NCBI GenBank assembly: GCA_023150805.1
Contig: JAKLKF010000042.1
Location: 1 to 55,261, forward strand
DNA: 55,261 nucleotides
Reading direction: 5' to 3'
Origin: Myxococcota bacterium
Lineage (GTDB): Bacteria; Myxococcota_A; UBA796; UBA2385
The position numbers were made by a program, and so were the translations under genes. Shown piece after piece: positions 16,021 through 28,689 of this stretch (its first letter is position 1; the number at the start of each line of letters is the position of its first letter). The notes beneath the pieces are model-generated. The model saw only the letters and a program-made list of their open reading frames with translations, was not told where the DNA came from and made no database searches.

Positions 16021-18795
16021 TCAGGCTCCCGCGCCCTGGCCGTCGAGGACGAAGTAGAAGGTGGCGCCCTGGTCCACCGCGCCCTCGGCCCAGATCTCGC
16101 CACCGTGCCGCTGGATGATCCGGCGCACGGTGGCCAGGCCGACCCCGGTCCCCGGGAACTCGTCCTGGCGGTGCAGCCGCTGGAAGGGCTGGAAGAGCCG
16201 GTCCACCTTCTGGGGCTCGAAGCCGGCGCCGTCGTCGCGCACGTAGAAGGCCCGGCGCCCCCCCACCGAGGTGCTCCCGACCTCGATGGTCGCCCGGGCC
16301 TTGCGCGAGGTGTACTTCCAGGCGTTGCCCAGCACGTTGCGCATCAGCACGGCGACCAGGCCCGGATCGGCCTCCGCCGACAGCCCCTCCTGCACCCGCA
16401 GGTCCACCTCGCGCTCGGGAGAGCGGCCCTGCAGCTCGGAGAGGATGGTGCGGGTGACGTGGGTCAGGTCCACCGGGCGGCGATCCAGGGCGCCCTGGGT
16501 CACCCGGGACAGGGCGAGCAGGTCGGTGATCAGCGCGTCCATCAGCTGCCCGGCGAGGGCGATCTGGTCGAGGTAGAGGCGGATCGCCGACGGCGCGCCG
16601 GGCCCCAGGTCCTCCCGCAGCAGCTCGCCGTAGCCCAGGACGGCGGCCGCCGGGAAGCGCAGGTCGTGGGCGGCGCGGGTGGCGAAGGCCTCCAGCTCCC
16701 GGTTGGCGTGCGCGAGCTGGCCCAGCAGCTCGGCGCGGGCCCGCGCCATGCGGATGTGGGTGCGCACCCGCGCCCGCAGCTCCATGACGTGGAAGGGCTT
16801 GGCCAGGTAGTCGTCCGCGCCGGCCTCCAGCCCCTCGATCGAGGCCTCGGGCCCGGCGCGCGCCGAGAGCAGGACGATCGGGACCGCCCGCAGCGACGGA
16901 TCCGCCCGGAGCGCGCGGACCAGCCCGAAGCCGTCCAGGCGGGGCATCATCACGTCGGTCAGCACCAGGTCGGGGACGAGCTCCCGCGCGATGGCCAGCG
17001 CCTCGATCCCGTCCGAGGCCACCTGCACGCGGCAGGTGCCCGACAGCGCGCCGGCCAGGTAGCTGCGCATGTCGGCGTTGTCGTCCACCACCAGCACCGT
17101 GGGCATCGAGGCGTCGCGCGGATCCACCTCCGGCGGGAGGGGACCCGCCTCCGGCGAGCGGGCAACGGGCCCCCCCTGCAGGGTCGCCAGCTCCGCCGCG
17201 GCGGCCCGCCGGGCTGCGTCCGGCCCCGCCGACGGTGGCCCCTCGACGCAGCGGTCGGGGGGCAGTTGGTCCCTCCCCACCGGCAGCGACACGGTGAACC
17301 GCGACCCCGCGCCCGGCTCGCTGTCCACCGTGATGTCGCCCCCGTGCATCCGGGCCAGCTCCCGGGCCAGGGCCAGGCCGATGCCCGCGCCTTCGTGGGA
17401 CCGGGCCGGCGCGCCCTCGACGCGGTGGAAGCGCTCGAACAGCAGCGGGATCTGGTCGGCCGGGATGCCGCCGCCCGTGTCCGTGACCGACAGCTCGAAG
17501 GCCTCCCCCTCTCGCCGCAGCGCGACCTCCACCCGCCCCTTCAGCGTGTACTTGAGGGCGTTGGACAAGAGGTTCATCACGATCTTGTCCCACTTCTCGC
17601 GATCGAGCCAGGCCACCTCCCCCGCGGTGTCCAGCGCGACCCGGTAGCCGATCCCGGCGCTGGCGAAGGCCGACTCGAAGGCGCTGGCCACCTCGGCCGT
17701 GGCCTGGCCGATGTCGGTGGCCGAGAAGCGCGCCGAGAGGCGGCCGGCCTCGACGCGGGAGAAGTCCAGCAGGTTGTCGACCAGGCGAGCCAGCCGCAGC
17801 GCGTTGCGGTGCATCTGGGAGGCGCGCTCGCGCAGGTCGGGCGCCAGCGTGGGCCGGGCCAGCAGCTCCTCGAGGGGAAGGAGCAGCAGCGTGAGCGGCG
17901 TGCGGAGCTCGTGGCTGACGTTGCCGAAGAACTCGGTCTTGGCGCGGTCGAGCGCGCGCGACTGCTCCAGGAGGCGGCTGATCACCTCGTTGGCGGCGCG
18001 GAGCTGCTGGTTGGCCGCGTCGACCTCCTCGCGCGCCCGGCGCAGGTCGGAGATGTCGCGGGTGATGGTCCCCAGCCCCAGCACCTCGCCGGTGCCCGGG
18101 TCGGCGATGACGAAGTGCTCGTCAGAGACCGGGATGGGGGCCTGGGTCTGCCAGTGGCGGAACCAGGTCTCCCCCTTCCAGTGCCCCTGCCGCATCACCG
18201 TGGGGACGATGGTCTCCAGCACGAAGTCGCGGTGCTCGGGCGGGTAGTAGTCGGGGATCTGCGTGGGCCCGACGTCGAAGTCCGGCGCGAAGCCCACCAT
18301 GCGGCGGCCCGCGGGGTTGACCCACACCGGCCGGCCGGTCGGGTCGGCGATCCCGATGAAGTCGCTGGACGCGTCGAGCAGCGCCTGGAAGATCCGGTGG
18401 TCGCGTGGGCTGTCTCCGGTCGCCCCGGGGGCGGCCGCCACCGCGTCGGGGACCTCGACGCCCAGCAGCACCACCCGGCCCCCGGTGGCGCCGCCCTCCG
18501 GCGCGCGGCTCGCCGTGAAGCGGAAGCTGCGGGGCCCCTCCGGCAGCTCGGGCCAGCGCAGCGGGAACGAGACCGGCCGGCCGTCCTGCCACGTGCTCCC
18601 GGCGAGGTCGGCCAGGGCCCGGGCGCCCTGCACCCCGGCCAGCGCCGGCCCGACCGGCTGCCCGACGGCTGCGGCCAGCGCCGGCCCCGTGGCGCCGGGC
18701 CAGGGGCCCGCCACCTCGACCACGCAGCCCGTCGCGTCCAGCGTCAGGGTCGGACATCCCAGCGCGCCCAGCGTTCGCTCGTCGAGCACCGGCAT
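16021..18795 (-). CDS. Hybrid sensor histidine kinase with two kinase modules and a receiver
   Basis: 924 aa with no membrane helices. Order: N-terminal sensor-like region (1-130); PAS domain with PAC-like tail (about 135-265); coiled coil; first HisKA (FFGNVSHELRTPL) and HATPase (NLLSNALKYT, DTGGGIP); receiver (about 565-685, phosphoacceptor Asp in LTDVMMPRLDG, Lys in LAKPF); second HisKA-like helix (RAAHDLRFP) and HATPase (NVLGNAWKYT, RDDGAGF, GTGVGLA). Two catalytic modules flanking one receiver suggest an internal phosphorelay; the output partner is not nearby. The second H-box (HDLRFP) is of the bacteriophytochrome-like type. No ribosome site precedes the ATG; TAGATT ends 6 nt before it, which fits a leaderless mRNA. 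Confidence 0.92.
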   Translation of the reverse strand: MPVLDERTLGALGCPTLTLDATGCVVEVAGPWPGATGPALAAAVGQPVGPALAGVQGARALADLAGSTWQDGRPVSFPLRWPELPEGPRSFRFTASRAPEGGATGGRVVLLGVEVPDAVAAAPGATGDSPRDHRIFQALLDASSDFIGIADPTGRPVWVNPAGRRMVGFAPDFDVGPTQIPDYYPPEHRDFVLETIVPTVMRQGHWKGETWFRHWQTQAPIPVSDEHFVIADPGTGEVLGLGTITRDISDLRRAREEVDAANQQLRAANEVISRLLEQSRALDRAKTEFFGNVSHELRTPLTLLLLPLEELLARPTLAPDLRERASQMHRNALRLARLVDNLLDFSRVEAGRLSARFSATDIGQATAEVASAFESAFASAGIGYRVALDTAGEVAWLDREKWDKIVMNLLSNALKYTLKGRVEVALRREGEAFELSVTDTGGGIPADQIPLLFERFHRVEGAPARSHEGAGIGLALARELARMHGGDITVDSEPGAGSRFTVSLPVGRDQLPPDRCVEGPPSAGPDAARRAAAAELATLQGGPVARSPEAGPLPPEVDPRDASMPTVLVVDDNADMRSYLAGALSGTCRVQVASDGIEALAIARELVPDLVLTDVMMPRLDGFGLVRALRADPSLRAVPIVLLSARAGPEASIEGLEAGADDYLAKPFHVMELRARVRTHIRMARARAELLGQLAHANRELEAFATRAAHDLRFPAAAVLGYGELLREDLGPGAPSAIRLYLDQIALAGQLMDALITDLLALSRVTQGALDRRPVDLTHVTRTILSELQGRSPEREVDLRVQEGLSAEADPGLVAVLMRNVLGNAWKYTSRKARATIEVGSTSVGGRRAFYVRDDGAGFEPQKVDRLFQPFQRLHRQDEFPGTGVGLATVRRIIQRHGGEIWAEGAVDQGATFYFVLDGQGAGA

Positions 18796-18833
18796 CGCGG
18801 AAATCTACCGCGCGCGGGACCGACGGGCGGCGT

Positions 18834-20591
18834 TCAACCCCCGAACATCTTGACGAAGGCGTCGCCTACCCCGATCAGGCTCTCACCGGCGATGATGCCG
18901 GCGCAGAGCACGATGCCGTACTTCTCGGTCTTCTCGGGCGCGACCTTGCGGCTGATCTCCATCAAGGCGGCGCCGAACAGGAAGGCCAGCACGGTGTAGC
19001 CCTGGATCGTGAAGGCCAGGCCCAGCGAGACGGGGCTCGGGACGAAGCGGGTGATCTTCTTGGGGGCCAGCTTCTCCACCAGCGTGAGCACGATCGCGAC
19101 GACGGCGGCGATGCCCATGGCCTCCAGCGCCATCGGCGGCATGGCGGAGATGCCCTGCTGGAAGACCTCGGCCACCGCCTTCCAGGTCGCCACGGCCGGA
19201 GCGGCCCACTCGTCCGTCAGGAGCTGGTTCTTGGGGTCGGGGATGAGCACCAGGTAGGCGGCCGAGCCGACCAGCGAGCCCCCCAGCACGCCCCCGGCCT
19301 GGGCGACGTACTGGTGCTTGGGGTAGCTGCCCAGGATCTGGCCGGACTTGATGTCGTGCAGCAGGTCGGCGTTGCTGGGGTCGAGCACGCCGAAGGTGAG
19401 CTGGGTCACCTTGCCCATCGCGCCGACCGGCGTCACGCCCGTCTCCCCGGAGACCCGGCCGGCCACCACGGCGAGCAGCAGCGAGAGCAGCACGCCCAGG
19501 GCCGCCAGCCAGGGCTTGATGTCGAAGAGCGCCACCTGGAGCGTGGTCGAGGCGACCAGCACCACCAGCAGGGCGCCCAGCAACACCGGGCGGCTCACGT
19601 CGGTGAGGTCGGGCGCGGCCTTGCTCCCGCTGCGCATGCCCTGCACCGTGGCCACCAGGGACTTCGCCGAGAAGGCGAAGGAGGTCAGCGACGCCACGAC
19701 CATCATCGTCACGCCCGGCCACAGCAGCCACTTGACGCCCGTGGAGAACCAGCCGGCGCGCGGGTCGACCGGACCCGGCGCCATCCAGCCCTGCTCCAGC
19801 GCCATGGGCCCCAGCACCAGCCAGGCCAGCACCGCGCCCAGCACCATCGAGATCGAGGCGCGCAGGCCGATGATGCCGCCGGTCGCCACCATCAGCAGCG
19901 ACGGCTCCAGGCTGAAGGTCAGGTTGGCCAGCGTGTAGCCGGTCGCGACCTTGCCGCCCGCGCCCAGGGTGACGGGCGCGACGATGTGCGGCGGGTGCCA
20001 CAGGATGTTGGCCAGCTTGCTCATCGCGCCGGCCGCCGCGCCGCCCAGCAGCATGCGCACGCGGTCGATCGCCTCCTGCCCGTGGGCGTACATCTCCTTG
20101 AGGGTCTCCCCCGTGGCGACGCCGCCGGGGAAGACCAGGCCGCCGTCGACCAGCAGCTGCTTGCGCACGGCGATGGCCGCGACCACGCCGACCAGCCCGA
20201 CCGAGAGCACCCACACCGAGAGCTGCGGCCAGGACAGCGTCTGCCCGGTCAGCAGGGCCAGCGCCGGGATGGGCGCCACGAGGCCGGCGGAGGAGATCGA
20301 CGCCCCCGCCGACGCGCCGGTCTGGTTGATGTTGTTCTCCAGCACGCCGAAGGAGGGCAGCTTGAAGAGCCGGACCGCCACCTGCCAGAAGCCGAAGGCC
20401 AGCAGGGCCGCCGTCACCGACATGTTCATGCCCCAGCCGATCTTCAGGCCGAGGTAGATGTTGCACAGCGAGAGCCCCGCTCCCATCAGGGCGCCCGTCA
20501 GGACCGCGCGGAGGGTGAAGCCACGGTGTCGCAGGTCGTCGGCGGTGAGGTTCACGGCGGCCTTGGCAGGCGTGGGACTCTCGGCGGGCAT
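18834..20591 (-). CDS. OPT-family oligopeptide transporter
   Basis: 585 aa, about 14-16 membrane helices. Family signatures include GALMGAGLSLCNIYLGLKIG near the N-terminus, ENNINQTGASAGASIS (about 90-110) and a C-terminal GESLIGVGDAF. The OPT superfamily takes up oligopeptides or metal-chelate complexes by proton symport; substrate here is unknown. The ATG at 20591 has AGGAG about 6 nt upstream. It is divergent from rnd, sharing a 93-nt intergenic region with TAAGGC on its own strand as a weak -10 candidate. Confidence 0.9.
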   Translation of the reverse strand: MPAESPTPAKAAVNLTADDLRHRGFTLRAVLTGALMGAGLSLCNIYLGLKIGWGMNMSVTAALLAFGFWQVAVRLFKLPSFGVLENNINQTGASAGASISSAGLVAPIPALALLTGQTLSWPQLSVWVLSVGLVGVVAAIAVRKQLLVDGGLVFPGGVATGETLKEMYAHGQEAIDRVRMLLGGAAAGAMSKLANILWHPPHIVAPVTLGAGGKVATGYTLANLTFSLEPSLLMVATGGIIGLRASISMVLGAVLAWLVLGPMALEQGWMAPGPVDPRAGWFSTGVKWLLWPGVTMMVVASLTSFAFSAKSLVATVQGMRSGSKAAPDLTDVSRPVLLGALLVVLVASTTLQVALFDIKPWLAALGVLLSLLLAVVAGRVSGETGVTPVGAMGKVTQLTFGVLDPSNADLLHDIKSGQILGSYPKHQYVAQAGGVLGGSLVGSAAYLVLIPDPKNQLLTDEWAAPAVATWKAVAEVFQQGISAMPPMALEAMGIAAVVAIVLTLVEKLAPKKITRFVPSPVSLGLAFTIQGYTVLAFLFGAALMEISRKVAPEKTEKYGIVLCAGIIAGESLIGVGDAFVKMFGG

Positions 20592-20684
20592 GGCGCTCCT
20601 GGGGCCTGGGGGAACCGCCGCCTTACCACAGGCCCTCGCACGTCGGGAGCGCCGATGGCTTAGATCCCGTCGCCCGAGGATCCC

Positions 20685-21839
20685 ATGTTCATCACCGACT
20701 CCGAGACCCTCGCCGTCTTCTGCACGGCGCTGCAGGGCGTGCCCTACCTGGCCGTGGACACCGAGTTCGTGCGCGAGCGCACCTACTTCCCCGTCCTCTG
20801 CCTGGTCCAGGTCGCGCACGGCGGGCACGCCGCGGTGATCGACGCCCTGGCTCCCGGCATCGACCTCGCCCCCCTCTGGGCGCTGCTGACCGACCGCGGC
20901 ATCGTCAAGGTCATCCACGCCGCCACCCAGGACCTGGAGATCTTCCTGCAGCACACCGGGCAGGTGCCCGCGCCGGTCTTCGACACCCAGATCGCCGCCA
21001 CCGTCTGCGACCTGGGCGAGCAGCCCGGCTACGCCCGCCTGGTCGAGTCCATCCTGGGCATCCACGTCGACAAGGCCAGCCAGGTCACCGACTGGTCGCT
21101 GCGCCCGCTGACCGACCGGCAGCTCGAGTACGCCCTGGCCGACGTGGTCCACCTCTGCCCGGTCTACGAGAAGATCCAGGACCGCCTGCAGCAGAGCGGT
21201 CGCGCCGCCTGGGTGGCCGAGGACATGCACGAGCTGCTCGACCCCCGCCGGTACCGGGTCGAGCCGCGCGAGGCCTGGCGGCGGGTCAAGCTGCGCCGCC
21301 CCAAGCGCAGGATGCTGTCGGTGCTGCGCGAGCTGTGCGCCTGGCGGGAGGAGACGGCGATGGCCCGGGACCTGCCCCGGTCCTGGGTCCTCAAGGACGA
21401 GGCCATCGTCGAGATCGCCCAGAACATGCCCACGACCCGGGACGCCCTGCTGCGGGTGCGCAAGCTGGCGGCAGGCAACGCCCGGGGCCCCGACGGCGAC
21501 GCGATCCTCGCCGCGGTCGCCCGCGGCCTGGCCTGCCCCCCCGAGGCGATGCCCGTCCTTCCCGAGGCCGCCGCCGCGCCCACCGGCCACGAGAACCTGG
21601 TCGCCCTGCTGCAGGCCCTGCTGCGGGTCCGCAGCGAGGAGCACGGCGTCGCGATGCGCATGCTGGCCACCCGCGAGGACCTGGACCTGCTGGCGACGGA
21701 GGAGGCGCCCGACATCCCCTGCCTGCACGGCTGGCGGCGCCGCCTGTTCGGCGACGAGGCGCTCCTGCTGCGCTCCGGCCGCCTGGGCCTCACCGGCCGC
21801 GCCGGCGGGGTCGAGGTCTTCGAGATCGCGCCGGACTGA
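20685..21839 (+). CDS. rnd: Ribonuclease D
   Basis: 384 aa. A DEDD exonuclease domain occupies residues 1-170: AVDTEFVRE supplies the first Asp and Glu, HAATQDLEIF the second Asp, and the YALADV pattern the last Asp with its Tyr. Then comes an HRDC-type RNA-binding domain (about 205-285, ELCAWREETA...) and a poorly conserved C-terminal region. The enzyme trims 3' ends of tRNA and other structured RNA precursors. A CGAGGA ribosome site lies just before the ATG. A TTAGAT sequence about 25 nt upstream is a possible -10. Confidence 0.95.
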   Translation: MFITDSETLAVFCTALQGVPYLAVDTEFVRERTYFPVLCLVQVAHGGHAAVIDALAPGIDLAPLWALLTDRGIVKVIHAATQDLEIFLQHTGQVPAPVFDTQIAATVCDLGEQPGYARLVESILGIHVDKASQVTDWSLRPLTDRQLEYALADVVHLCPVYEKIQDRLQQSGRAAWVAEDMHELLDPRRYRVEPREAWRRVKLRRPKRRMLSVLRELCAWREETAMARDLPRSWVLKDEAIVEIAQNMPTTRDALLRVRKLAAGNARGPDGDAILAAVARGLACPPEAMPVLPEAAAAPTGHENLVALLQALLRVRSEEHGVAMRMLATREDLDLLATEEAPDIPCLHGWRRRLFGDEALLLRSGRLGLTGRAGGVEVFEIAPD

Positions 21840-21866
21840 TCCCCCGGGCAGCGACCGCATGGCCGC

Positions 21867-21896
21867 TTGGCAGCACCCGGCGGGGCCGGCTAGGTC
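21867..21896 (+). promoter_or_regulatory. Candidate sigma70-type promoter of glnS
   Basis: TTGGCA at 21867-21872 and TAGGTC at 21891-21896, 18 nt apart, lie about 58 nt before the glnS start in the gap after rnd. The sequence around both hexamers (CCGC before the first, GGC before and GCCGCC after the second) matches the htpX candidate promoter closely. Confidence 0.5.
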
Positions 21897-21953
21897 GCCG
21901 CCTCGCTCCCCCGCCCTCTTCGCCCGCCTCGGACGCCCCCTCCCGGAACCTCC

Positions 21954-24319
<2,366 letters not shown>

Positions 24320-24323
<4 letters not shown>

Positions 24324-26998
24324 GCGGGCGCTGGCCACCGGGGGACGACGGTCGGTCCCCCCGCCGGCCGGAGGTGGTCGCGCTGGCGACCGCCACGGGC
24401 ATCGATCTCGACGGCGCCGCCCGCGTGCTGGCCTGGCTGGATCGCAACGGCCACCTCGCCCCGCTGCCATCCACCTCGGCCAGCGCCTCGCTGTCCTCCT
24501 CCGCCGACCTGCCCGACCTGCTGCTGCCCCCGCTGCCGCTCGACCACGACCCCGAGCACAGCCTGGGCGTGACCTACATCTTCGACCAGGCCGAGGCCCC
24601 CGACGTCGTCGAGGTGACGCCGCCCGACCCGGCCGAGCGCTACGAGGATCGGGGGCTGCTGGGCCGCGGCGGGATGGGCGAGGTGCGCCGCGTCTTCGAC
24701 CGCCAGCTCGGCCGCACCGTCGCGATGAAGATCCTGCGCCCCGACGCCCGGGCCAGCGTGCGCCGCTTCCTGCAGGAGGCGCGGGTCATCGCCGGCCTGC
24801 AGCACCCCGGCGTCCTGCCGGTGCACGAGATCGGCCGCCTGCCCGACGGGCGGGTCTACTTCACCATGCAGGAGATCCACGGCCGCACGCTGCGCGAGCA
24901 CATCCGCGAGGTGCACCAGGCCGCGGGCGACCACTGGCGGGCCACGCCCGACGGCTGGACCTTCCGCCGCCTGGTCAGCTCCTTCCACGCCGCCTGCGAG
25001 GCCGTCGCCTTCGCCCACGGCGAGGGGCTGGTCCACCGCGACCTGAAGCCCCACAACGTGATGATCGGCGCCCACGGCGAGGTGCTGGTCGTCGACTGGG
25101 GCCTGGCCCGGCCCGCGGGCACGCCCGTGCCGCCGGACCGCATCGTCGGGACGCCGGCCTACCTGGCCCCCGAGCTGCTGCGCTCCGAGCGCCCGCCCGT
25201 CGACCCCCGCGCCGACGTCTACGCGCTGGGCGCCGTGCTCTTCGTCATCCTGACCAACCACGCCCCCTTCCACGGCAGCGACCCGCAGGCCGTCATCGAG
25301 GCCGTGCGCCAGGGCCCCAGCCCCGTGCCCGAGCACGAGCTGCCCCTGCCCGACGAGCTGGTCGAGATCTGCGTGCGCGCCATGGCCCGCGACCCGCACC
25401 AGCGCATCGGGCACGCCGGGGTGCTGGCCGCGGCCGTGCGCACCTGGCTGGACGGCGCCCACAAGCGGGAGGAGGCCCAGGCCCTGGTCGACCAGGCCCG
25501 GCAGAGCCTGCCCGAGGCCGCCGCGCTGCGCTTCCGGGCCGCGAAGCTCGAGGCCGAGGTGCGCGACTCCCTGGCGGCCCTGCCCCCGTGGGCGCCCGAG
25601 GAGGACAAGCACGAGGCGTGGGCCATCCTCGACGAGGCCGCCCGCCTGCGCGCGCGGGCCGAGGGCAAGGAGGACGAGGCGGAGCTGGTGCTGCAGGGCG
25701 CGCTCACGGTCGACCCGACCCTGCCCGAGGCCCACGCCGAGCTGGCCGCCCGCAGCATGGCGCGCCACGCCGAGGCCGAGCAGCAGTGCGACCAGGCCGC
25801 CGCCACCAGCGCCCTGGTCCGCCTGCGCCGCCACGTCGACAGCCTGCCCCCCCACCACCCCGCCCGCAGCCGCCTGCGCACCTACCTGCGCGGCGAGGCG
25901 GCGCTGACCCTGCACAGCCACCCCTCTGGGGCCGAGGTGCGCCTGTTCCGGCTGGTCGAGCGCCACCGCCGCCTGGTCCCCGAGCTGGCCGGCACCCTGG
26001 GCCGCACCCCGCTGGACGCGGCGACCGTGCCCCACGGCGACCTGCTCGTCGAGCTGCGCCTGGACGGCCACGCCCCCACCCGCCTGCCGATGCGCGCGAG
26101 CCGCGGCGGTCACTGGAGCCGCGTCCGCCCCGGCGAGGAGGCGCCGCTGCCGGTCTGCCTGCCCCCCGGCGAGGCCCTGGGCCCCGAGGACCGGTACGTG
26201 CCCGCCGGCTGGTGCACCGTCGGCGGCGACCCGGTCGCGATCGGCTCGGCCGCGCGGCGCCGGCTGTGGATCGACGGCTTCGTCCTGCGGCGCTTCCCGG
26301 TGACCAACCGGCAGTACATCGCCTTCCTCGACGACCTGTGGGACCGGGGCGAGCAGGAGCTGGCGCTGCGGCTGGCGCCCCGGGAGCGGGGGGGCACCCA
26401 GGGCGAGCAGGGGCCGGTCATCTACGGCCAGGACGCCCAGGGGCACTTCACCGTGCGGGCCGACATCCACGGCGACCTGTGGCAGCTGGACTGGCCGGTC
26501 GTCATGGTCGACTGGCACGGCGCGGTCGCCTTCGCCGCCTGGGAGGCCGCCCGCACCGGCCAGCCCTGGCGGCTGCCCGGCGAGTGGGAGTGGGAGAAGG
26601 CGGCCCGCGGCGTCGACGAGCGCCCCTACCCCTGGGGCTGGCACTTCGACCCCAGCCGCGCCTGCACCCGGCTGAGCCACCCCAGCCACCCCCAGCCCGC
26701 CGTCGTCGACAGCTACCCGGTCGACGAGAGCATCTACGGCGTGCGCGGCCTCGCCGGCAACGTGCGGGACTGGTGCCTGGACCGCTACCAGGAGCTGCCC
26801 CCGCCCGACGCCTCCCGCGTGCGGGCCGAGCCGGCCGGGGACCACCCCGGCCCCCGCATCAACCGCGGCGGCTTCTGGCTGGGCAACGAGCGGGACGCTC
26901 GCGCCGCCGACCGCCACTTCCACCCACCCGAGCACCGCTCCGCCGAGATCGGCTTCCGCCTCGCGCGCAGCCTGCCCGTGGAGCCGGACCCGACATGA
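24320..26998 (+). CDS. Ser/Thr protein kinase fused to a formylglycine-generating-enzyme/sulfatase-modifying domain
   Basis: 892 aa. Order: variable N-terminus (1-105); PknB-type kinase domain (about 109-385) with glycine loop GRGGMG, Lys137, HRD at 239-241 and DWG at 259-261 in place of DFG; helical TPR-like region (about 390-525); PEGA-like beta region (about 530-600); and a C-terminal FGE-sulfatase/SUMF1-like domain (about 635-885) with FPVTNRQYIAFL, RLPGEWEWEKAARG, GNVRDWCLD and INRGGFW. Such kinase-FGE fusions occur in Myxococcota and Planctomycetes; the C-terminal domain is usually a ligand or substrate-binding module, not a real FGE. No membrane helix is visible. It overlaps glnS upstream (GTGA) and the mutase downstream (ATGA). 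Confidence 0.9.
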
Positions 26999-28689
26999 GC
27001 CCCTCCTCGACCGAAGCCCTCGACACCCTGATCCACGCCGCCCGCGCCTGGATGGCCCACGATCCCGACCCGGTGACCCGGGACCAGACCCTGGCCATGG
27101 TGGAGGCGCGCGACCTCGACGCGCTGGCGTCCTGCTTCGGACAGCGCCTGGGCTTCGGCACCGCCGGCATCCGCGGCCCGCGGGGCCCGGGGCCGGGGCG
27201 GCTGAACCGCGCGGTCGCGCGGCAGGTCGCCTATGCCGTCGGCCGGGTCCTGCTCCAGGACCCGCACCTCCCGCCGCGGGTGGTGATCGGCTTCGACGGT
27301 CGGCACGGCAGCGCCGCCTGCGCGCGCGACGCCGCCGCCGTCCTGGCGGGCCTGGGCCTGCAGGTCCACCTCTTCGACGAGGTCGTGCCGACGCCGGTGC
27401 TGGCCCACGCCACGACCTGGCTGTCCTGCGGCGCGGGCGTCATGGTCACCGCCAGCCACAACCCGCCGGCCGACAACGGCATCAAGGTCTACCAGGCCGA
27501 CGGTGCCCAGATCGTGCCGCCGCTGGACCGCCGGATCCAGGACGCCCTGGCCCACCCGCCCCCCTCCCCCGACCTGGACCTGCTGCGCGAGCGGGGCCAG
27601 GTGCTCTCCGTGCCACCCGCCCAGCTCGACGCCTACGTGCAGGCCGTGCTCGCCCTGCGGGTGCGCCCCGGCCGCGGCCTGAAGGTCGTCTACACCGCGA
27701 TGCACGGGGTCGGCTGGCCCACCCTGCGCCGGGTGCTGCTCGCCGCCGGCCACGACGAGCCCGTCGCCGTGCCCGCCCAGCGGGACCCCGACGGCGACTT
27801 CCCCACGGTCGCCCTGCCCAACCCCGAGGAGAAGGGCGCGCTGGACCTGGCCTTCGCGCTGGCCGATCGCGAGGGCGCCGACCTGGTGCTGGCGAATGAC
27901 CCCGACGCCGACCGGCTGGCCGTCGCCCTGCGCGAGGGGGAGCGCTGGCGGCGCCTGACGGGCGACGAGGTCGGCCTGCTGCTCGCCGAGGAGCTGCTGG
28001 CCTTCGGCCACCCCGACCCGGCGCGGGGCCAGCCCCTGGTGGCCACCACCATCGTGAGCAGCAGCCTGCTCGCCGACATCGCCGCGGCCCACGGAGCCGC
28101 CTGCCGGCAGGTGCTCACCGGCTTCAAGTGGCTGGCCGAGGCCGCGCGCTCCTGGCCGGGCCCCTTCGTGCTCGGCTACGAGGAAGCGCTGGGCTACTGC
28201 GTCGGCGAGGTGGTGCGCGACAAGGACGGCATCAGCGCGGCGCTGGTCCTGCTCGACCTGGCCGCCGCGTGCAAGGCCCAGGGGCGCACGCTGCTCGACG
28301 CGCTGGACGACCTGGCCCGCCGCCACGGCGCCTTCCTGTCCTCCCAGGTCAGCCTGGTCCTGCCCGGCGCGGACGGGCTGGCCCGCATCCAGGGGACCAT
28401 GGCGGCCTTGCGGGCGCAGCCGCCGGCCGCGCTGGGGGGCATGGCGGTGCGGCGGGTGCGGGACTTCTCCCAGGGCGGCGACCTGCCGAAGAGCGACGTG
28501 CTCGCCTTCGACCTCGAGGCCGGCGGCCGGGTGCTGGCCCGGCCCAGCGGCACCGAGCCCAAGCTCAAGCTCTACCTGGAGGTGCGCGAGCCGCTGGGCC
28601 CGGGCGAGGAGCCCGGGGCGGCGCGGGCGCGGGCCGGAGCGCGGCTGGCGACCCTGGAGGCCCAGGTCCGCGAGCTGGTGGAGCGCTGA
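26995..28689 (+). CDS. Phosphoglucomutase/phosphomannomutase family protein
   Basis: 564 aa, the size of the long bacterial phosphohexomutases. Key motifs in order: GFGTAGIRGPRG near the N-terminus, the phosphoserine loop VTASHNPPADNGIKVY (about residue 153), the metal loop NDPDADRLAV, the sugar-binding GYEEALGYCVG, and the phosphate-binding RPSGTEPKLKLYLEV. It interconverts hexose 1- and 6-phosphates, feeding polysaccharide or glycogen metabolism. The ATG overlaps the stop of the kinase gene by 4 nt, so it is the third gene of a coupled run after glnS. Which sugar it prefers cannot be read. Confidence 0.94.
   Translation: MSPSSTEALDTLIHAARAWMAHDPDPVTRDQTLAMVEARDLDALASCFGQRLGFGTAGIRGPRGPGPGRLNRAVARQVAYAVGRVLLQDPHLPPRVVIGFDGRHGSAACARDAAAVLAGLGLQVHLFDEVVPTPVLAHATTWLSCGAGVMVTASHNPPADNGIKVYQADGAQIVPPLDRRIQDALAHPPPSPDLDLLRERGQVLSVPPAQLDAYVQAVLALRVRPGRGLKVVYTAMHGVGWPTLRRVLLAAGHDEPVAVPAQRDPDGDFPTVALPNPEEKGALDLAFALADREGADLVLANDPDADRLAVALREGERWRRLTGDEVGLLLAEELLAFGHPDPARGQPLVATTIVSSSLLADIAAAHGAACRQVLTGFKWLAEAARSWPGPFVLGYEEALGYCVGEVVRDKDGISAALVLLDLAAACKAQGRTLLDALDDLARRHGAFLSSQVSLVLPGADGLARIQGTMAALRAQPPAALGGMAVRRVRDFSQGGDLPKSDVLAFDLEAGGRVLARPSGTEPKLKLYLEVREPLGPGEEPGAARARAGARLATLEAQVRELVER

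Noticed and set aside
13193..16057. Long plus-strand frame antisense to the M61 gene and across htpX in another frame
   Set aside because: The minus-strand M61 motifs and the htpX frame are unmistakable; this translation is low-complexity shadow sequence.
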